In this document: one piece after another, positions 58,331 to 64,000 of the stretch
How the letters are laid out: the number at the start of each line of letters is the position of its first letter
How positions within the stretch are numbered: the stretch's first letter is position 1
Assembly: GCA_016748015.1 (NCBI GenBank)
Contig: JAAOMT010000304.1
Span: 1 to 64,000 of the forward strand
Reading direction: 5' to 3'
Length of the DNA stretch: 64,000 nt
Origin: Geosiphon pyriformis
Taxonomy: Eukaryota > Glomeromycota > Glomeromycetes > Archaeosporales > Geosiphonaceae
Position numbers and translations under genes: made by a program
Notes under the pieces: generated by a model
Database searches by the model: none
Told to the model about the DNA's origin: nothing
Seen by the model: only the letters and a program-made list of their open reading frames with translations

Positions 58331-59480
58331 CGTGGAATCTCATCTGGTTGGATTAGTATTCTCTGTACTCCCAGTTATGAAATATTACTGGTAGATAATG
58401 ATGCTATATGGTGGTATGGTTTCAGTTAATCTCTATGTGCTGCTTTGGTTAAGATTTTGTTATTCAATCTTAATTTGTAAGCTTTATTTCCTAGAATTTC
58501 TTCTATGTAAAATAGTCCATACTATTTGGGGTCAAATTTTCCACTCCATTGTTTTTCCGCTTTGGTACGATGTAGTAGTACTTTGTCTCCAATCTTGAAT
58601 TCAACTGGTTTATCTGGTAGTTGGTTATTATGTCTTTCTTTTTGTTTCTCTTGTGCCCTTTGTATGTTATCAGCTGCTCTTTGTTGTTTGTTTTCTAATG
58701 TTTCTATTAAGTCATATGTTTTTTTCAACAATGTGTTTTTGAAATTCTCTTCTTTTATTGATTTGGTTGAGTATGTGCTGACTTTTATTTCCACTGGTAG
58801 TGTTGCTATTCTATCATATACTAATTCAAATGGTGTTGCTTGTGTAGTATCTTGCTTCATTGTCTGATAAACAAATAGTACTGATGGTATCAACAAATCC
58901 CAATCGTTCTGGTTTTCTTGGCTGAGCTTAATTATTGTTTTACACAATGTTCTGTTGAATCTTTCAACTAATCTGTTGGTTTGTGGATAGTATAGTGATG
59001 ATAATAGTCTCTTAATTCTGAATCTTTGGCTCAATTCTGTTAATGTTCTGTTTACAAAATGCATTCCTTGGTCTGATAATAATTCTTTTAGACATCCATG
59101 TCGACAAATCAAATTCTGATGAACAAATTTGGCAACGGATTCTGCATCTGCTCTTTGAATGGGATTTGTCTCTGGCTATTTAGTGAAATAGTTCATGACT
59201 ACTACTATGTATCTGTTTCCTCTGCTGGTGATTGTTAATGGTTCAACTAAATCAATTTCAATACGGTCAAATGATTGTCTCACTTTGATTGGTCTTAATG
59301 GTTCACTAGGTCTTGTTCCTTCTCTTCGCTGACAAGCATCACAATTTTGAACATATTAGATGATGTCTGGATACATTAATAGCCAATAGTATCTTTTTCT
59401 GGTTCTTTCCATGGTTGCTTCTTTGTAAAAGTGTCCTGCTGTTGGATTTGAGTGCATGTTGTATAATATTGTCTCTTTTT
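58330..59480 (-). pseudogene. Integrase of element J (nearly intact)
   Basis: The minus-strand frame is open for 196 codons (58522-59112) and continues upstream in the same frame to about 59330, broken by a TAG at 59176-59178 that is a probable Trp codon. First Asp in RIEIDLVEPL, second in LLSDQG (residue 14 of the open part), Glu in NRLVERFNR (residue 50): 35 residues between, the DD35E spacing. The C-terminal part has the KIGDKVLLHRTKAEKQWSGK block. The zinc-module region is at about 59340-59480. It inserts cDNA into the chromosome. Confidence 0.9.
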
Positions 59481-59779
59481 CTGGCTCTGTAATTACTCTG
59501 GTTAGTTGATCTAAATCTCTTCTATTTTTCTGATAAAGTATATTTTGGTGAGTGATAAAATATTTTGATTGTTGTTTGATACTCTTTCATTCTATTTGAG
59601 ATAAATTTTCCTTGAACTGTTGAGTGTTTATATAATGTTGAAGTTGTTGATATTTTTGTATGTTTATCTTTTGTTATATTTTCATTGGTATTGTTCTGGT
59701 TTTGTTATATTTTCATTGGTATTGTTCTGGTTTTGTTATATTTTTGGGTTTGAGATGTTCTTAGATTTGTCTTATTCAC

Positions 59780-61133
59780 GACAAACTGTCAACATTTCTG
59801 TTGTCTTTTCCTTTTTTATAGTGTATAGTATAAATATATTGTGAGAGTGCCATTTTCTATCTGGATTGGTGGCCATCATCACATTCTTGCTTTTGAAGTG
59901 ATGTTAATCCTTTATGATCCATGTATATATCAAACTTTTGGCTCAAGTATTCATTCCACTTCATGACTGCCCAATAGATTGCTAAGTGTTCTTGTTCTGG
60001 TGTTTCATAGTTTTTTTTGGCTGGTGTTAGACATCAGCTGGCATATACTACTGGATGTTTTCTGCCATCTGGTTCTCTCTGAGATAATACTGCTCCCAAT
60101 GCTTGGCCGAACGCATCAGTGGTAATGATGAATGGTTTGCTGTGATCTGAATAGATTAGTACTGGAACTTAAATGAGCTTTCTTTTTAGAATATCAAAAG
60201 CTTTTTGTTGACTTTCTGTTCATTCATATTTTGTATTCTTTGTTTGTAGTTGGTTGAGTGGCTGTGCTATCTTGAAAAAGTTCTTAATAAAACATTGATA
60301 GTAGTTGGCAAATTCCAAAAATGATTTCAGTTCTGTCATATTGGTTGGCACTGGAAAGTTCTTTACTATCTCTATTTTCTCTGGATTCATTTTGATGCCA
60401 TCTTTGCTGACTATGTGTCCCAAAAATTTTAGTTCTGTCTTGTCAAAGAAGTACTTTGTTGCATTTAACTTTAGTTCTGCTCTTCTTAGTCTTTCGAACA
60501 CTTGTTGTAGATGATGTAAATGATCATCGAATGTCTTTGAGAATACGTTGGTGTCGTCTAAGTAGATGACAACTGATTTCCATAATAAGCCAGTATACAC
60601 GATTTCCATTAGCTATTGGAAAGTGGCTGGGGCATTGATTAAACCAAATAGCATCACTTCAAATTCAAAATTCCCTTCTTTAGTGGTGAATGTTGTTTTT
60701 TCTTTGTCAGTTAGATCCATGGCTACTTGCTAGTAACTACTGTCCAAGTCTAATGTTGAAAATCATTTGTTCCTGCTGAAAGCATTGAATAATTCCTGTA
60801 TTCATGAAGTTGGATAGCTGTCTTCATGAATTACACCATTGAATTTTCTGTAGTCCACACAAAATCGGATTTTGCCATTCTTCTTATGGACAAGTACCAC
60901 TGGTAATGACCATGGGCTTATTGATAGTTGGATTAGCCTATTGTTAAGCATTCAGTTTATCTCTTAACAAATAATCTCATGGCTGGCTGGTGGCACTTTG
61001 TATGCTCTTTGTTTAATTGGCATTGCATCTCTAGTCTTAATTTGATGCTGGATGATGTCAGTTTAGCCAAACTTGTTTTTGCTGTCAAAGATGTCATTGA
61101 ACTGGTTGAGCAACATCTTGAACTGCATATGTT
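59780..61133 (-). pseudogene. Reverse transcriptase and RNase H of element J
   Basis: The minus-strand open stretch 60220-60609 covers the active site (YLDD at 60553-60564, context VVIYLDDTNVFSKTF) and the connection region (FLGHIVSKDGIKMNPEKIEI). The palm motifs upstream ([39 protein letters not shown]) are readable with a few stops at Gln/Trp codons. RNase H lies at about 59830-60200. The sequence is cut at 61133. Confidence 0.88.
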
Positions 61134-61515
61134 TTAATTTAATAGCCATAAACTCAAACTTAATTACCAATATTTGAAAAGTTTTTGAGCATATTAAAGA
61201 ACTATCTGGCATTAAAAATGGTAGCTACAGATAAATTGTAATAACATGTAATAAAGTACCTTATTATTGTGCACAAATAATCAAAAAAATTTTTCTTGGC
61301 TTATATTAGTTTCAGGTGCTTTTCATAAAGAGATGAATATGCTAAAAGTATTTGTTGAACTGAATTGAAATATTGATATAAAATACTTTACACAATGTTA
61401 AAAATATCAAAGTAAAAGTCAACTGCAGTTTTTTAAAAAATGTTTTAATCATTATAAGTTATGAGATTTAATATGTAATATATATAAGTATGCAATAGCT
61501 TTCGAATTAATATGG
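61134..61515. other. Unassigned 382 bp between elements J and K
   Basis: It is not homologous to the F1, F2 or LINE sequences in this window. The plus strand reads as decayed coding-like sequence that could run on into the reverse complement of 55614 downward if the I/K insertion is removed. It contains no open frame of note. Confidence 0.5.
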
Positions 61516-62422
61516 TGTTACTTGTAGAATATAAAGAATATATTAACATATAAATTAACCAATCAGAAGTAGCCATAGTAAATATGGAATTCTAGAATTC
61601 TTCTCAAAAAAATTGCAAAATTCCAGGAATTTCAGAATTTTTGTACAAAGAATTGCAAGATTCCAGAAATTTCAGAATTCTTGTACAAGGAATCACAGGA
61701 TTCCAGAATTCCAGAATTTTTCTTAAAGAAATTGCAAGATTCCAAGAATTTCTGGATTTCTGGTATAAAGAATTGAGGAATTAAGGAATCTTAATTATGT
61801 ATATATAGCAGTAGCATTAGAAGTAAAAAAAACAAACCTCTCAGTTTAGATTTAATTTAAACAATCTTCCACATTATAAATTTCAATAAATAATTATTCA
61901 CTATTACAATTCACTCTTTACTATCAATACTTTATGTTGATAGTAACTGATATTTAACCATACTAAAACAATAGCTCTTAATTATGGCTATTGATGAGAT
62001 ACTAAATTGCAAATTGCCTTAGCTTATTTTTTTTATCTTTTTTTTATCTTTTTTATTTTATTTTCTTTATTTTGTTGTATTTACTAATTGATTGAAAATT
62101 AAGTGTTGAATTATTAACATCACGGATAGCCTGGTAAAAAACCCAGAAATAAGAGTAGAATTATACATATATTAACAAATAGCTTATTAGAAGGGCATGA
62201 CTGCCAGATTAAATCGGCTACCACATTAAAAACAGAAATTGGGAAAATGACTTGAGAAATCAACCAAAAACCAACCAGAGTAAATCTCTGTCTATTATAC
62301 AAAGAACTTAACTAACACCTTCAGATCCATAACATCTTTAAAAATCAACATTATTATATTAATTAAGCACCAAGTTACAGATTTGTTATTTGCTTTGAGA
62401 TCCCAAATAATTACTTATAACA
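61516..62422 (+). repeat. 5' LTR of element K (907 bp)
   Basis: It starts TGTTACTTGTAGAATATAAA and ends CTTATAACA. U3 from about 61586 to 61790 holds four to five imperfect tandem units of roughly 38-44 bp, each containing TTGCAA(G/A)ATTCCA and CAGAATT(C/T)TTG elements, just upstream of the TATA box. A polyadenylation-type AATAAA lies at 61885-61890 after the predicted start. Confidence 0.93.
61796..61808 (+). promoter_or_regulatory. TATA-like core promoter of element K
   Basis: TATGTATATATAG sits at the U3 end, directly after the tandem GAATTCC units. The same core is present in all F2 LTRs regardless of which U3 repeat type precedes it, which supports a promoter role. Confidence 0.6.
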
Positions 62423-62424
62423 TT

Positions 62425-62438
62425 TGGTGCTCCCTGTG
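62425..62438 (+). promoter_or_regulatory. Primer binding site of element K
   Basis: TGGTGCTCCCTGTG starts two bases after the LTR CA. It is shared with C and D and, with C-to-T changes, with B. Confidence 0.72.
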
Positions 62439-62484
62439 AAATATAATTTTACAGAGAATCAGCACTAACAGCAATCATCCAAAA

Positions 62485-63990
62485 GTGGCAGAATCAGAAA
62501 TAATAAGAACAAATCATTTAGGATTTGTTAAATCCTTATTTTAACAATACAGCCAACAATTGGGCTTAACCAACAACTATTATCCAATGGAATCAGTCTT
62601 CAACTTTTACGTCAACAAAAAAATCACAGATTTTCTTAAAAGACCAGTTAATATTGAATCAGTAAGAAAAAATTTTTATACAGAATTAATCCAACATACC
62701 AGTTTACCACGAAATCATAGTTTTGCACTAATTATCAGAAAAATTAATCAAAAAATTAAAAGATACACTCAACAACAATTTTCCATTATCTACACAGATA
62801 AGGGTAAAGAAAAATTACAAACACTAACAGCAACTTCAAAAAGAATACAATTATCAACATGGAAGAAACAAAGAATTAAATCTCCACTATATCTATTATA
62901 TTATCACATAGCTGGAAGTACCATTAATATTGCATCAACAGATGTATCCACATTAAATGTAACATTAACATTTGGATGATTTTCATTTCAAAGTAAACAA
63001 AAAAAAGTGGAATTATTAGGAACTTACAGCAATTATTTTGAAAGATTTAAATTATAATCACTGATGCCATAAAGATTTTGATTACTGTTACCTCCACCAG
63101 ATTTTAGAACTGCAAGTCCTTAAAAAGTAATGAAATTTAAAGAAGAAAAAAACAAGTATCAGAAATTTAATTACCAAAATCTGATTCCAAAAAATCCAGA
63201 AAATCAAATCCTGAATATTCAAGCTCTGACATTAATAATTAACAACACTTACCTCCAGTAATTGTTATCAACCTACCACCAGTTGCTACACAACAACAGC
63301 CACTGCCACAACCTCAAATTCAGTTACCACCCCAACAACAACAATAACAACCAAACTTAAATCCAATGGTCTATGCTCTAATAACAAAACTTGAAAAGTT
63401 TATGGGCAAAAAAAATGATGCCCAAATATGGCTAAACAATGTTGAAAAAACCATTACAGCCAATGGATAGAATGACATTAGAGCCATGTAAATCATTTTA
63501 TATTTTCTCCAAAATACCAACAACTCATGATATCAAAGCTTAGTTAACAAATTCCAAGATTTTAATGCATTCAAGCTTGCATTCTTATAATATTTCAGCA
63601 ATAATAATAGCATTAACTACTTAGCCAACATTTTTATTATTATTAAACAAGAAGAAACTAAAGCAGTCACTACTTACTTGAGACACTTCCACAGAACTTT
63701 GCACCAAATTCAGGCAATACAAGCTGATTATTTCACAGTATCACAAATCTTAAACCAATTTATTAGAGGCCTGTATAGTAGCCTCTTCCAACACATATGT
63801 CCATTGCATCTAGTAGATTTTTAAGCCACCATTATAAATGCCAGAAATTTTGAAGCAGCTGAACTTAAAGCTAACTATGCACAAGCCATAAATCTAGTAA
63901 TGAACAGATCATCTGACTTGGATTCCAAGCTAAAGTAATTCAGCGACTTAATTAATCAGAAACTAGAAGGATACTTAGCTAACAATTAAG
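62485..63990 (+). pseudogene. Gag of element K (decayed)
   Basis: The conserved start context AAAGTGGCAGAATC is at 62482; the codon is GTG and no in-frame ATG precedes it after the stop at 62437. The N-terminal domain is open for 139 codons at 62560-62979 (VFNFYVNKKITDFLKRPVNI), though the true frame extends upstream across a TAA. The Retrotrans_gag part reads LEKFMGKKNDAQIWLNNVEK near 63390-63450, then YLRHFHRTLHQIQ and FIRGLYSSLFQHICPLHLVD. Several stops at Gln/Trp codons. Confidence 0.82.
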
Positions 63991-64000
63991 CAATTTATTA

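Larger units (their letters stand above)
56723..61133 (-). mobile_element. Element J: Ty3/gypsy (F2), 5' half missing, best-preserved pol
   Basis: It has a 3' LTR, ORF3 region, integrase, RNase H and RT in order; the homology stops in the pre-RT segment at about 61133 and sequence of another origin follows. It is less decayed than its neighbours (fewer stops, intact YLDD and DD35E), so probably a younger insertion. Protease, dUTPase and gag would lie beyond the break. Confidence 0.9.
61516..64000 (+). mobile_element. Element K: Ty3/gypsy (F2), 5' end, runs off the window
   Basis: It has a 5' LTR (61516-62422), PBS and gag; pol would follow beyond 64000. U3 is of the GAATTCC-repeat type. The LTR is closest to element I. 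Gag is broken by several stops. Confidence 0.92.

Overview
This window looks like a chromosome end from an AT-rich, transposon-saturated fungal genome, most likely an arbuscular mycorrhizal fungus (Glomeromycotina, Rhizophagus/Gigaspora-like). The evidence is the TTAGGG-type telomere at the left edge (read here as CCCTAA), the strong A+T bias, and the types of Ty3/gypsy and LINE elements present. The lineage assignment rests on my recognition of these element families and was not confirmed by any search. I see no host gene, tRNA or rRNA. Almost everything I could identify is a decayed retroelement, and the window is a nest of insertions within insertions.

Layout. 1-345: telomere, CCCTAA units outward and CCCTAT variants inward. 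346-4964: element A (Ty3/gypsy family F1, +), cut at its 5' side by the telomere and inserted into the integrase of element H1. H1 (family F2, +) occupies 4965-6096 and 15769-17403 and is also interrupted by element C (F2, -, 6097-15768), a full-length copy with both LTRs. H1 abuts element G (17404 to about 20130, +), a third and more diverged gypsy type. LINE L1 (+) runs from about 20140 to 25661. Element E (F2, -, 25662-30912) meets element H (F2, +, 30913-35692 and 45573-45801) head to head. H's 3' LTR is split by element B (F1, +, 35693-45572), the most complete element. H ends inside element D (F2, -, 45802-48277; gag and 5' LTR only). LINE L2 (-) runs from 48278 to about 52560. 52561-55614 is largely unassigned. 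Element I (F2, -, 55615-56722) is interrupted by element J (F2, -, 56723-61133), which carries the best-preserved integrase. 61134-61515 is unassigned. Element K (F2, +) starts at 61516 and runs off the window.

How the genes work together. The F1 and F2 elements share one plan: LTR, PBS, gag with a CCHC knuckle in F1, retropepsin-like protease, a cysteine-rich zinc-ribbon-like module, a dUTPase-like domain with five motifs in canonical order, RT, RNase H, integrase, an extra open region in the env position, polypurine tract and LTR. The dUTPase between protease and RT is the most notable biology here. Every copy is inactivated, mainly by C-to-T and G-to-A transitions that turn Gln and Trp codons into stops and hit catalytic residues. 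This looks like decay of methylated cytosine or a RIP-like process.

Structure beyond simple nesting includes a telomere joined to a broken retroelement, an inverted LTR pair (I and K) with matching 4-bp target duplications, a head-to-head E/H junction, two integrase-core deletions with nearly coincident breakpoints, and a pure 169-bp poly(T) tract. Open reading frames here may begin at non-ATG codons, so an apparent N-terminal Met is not always real.
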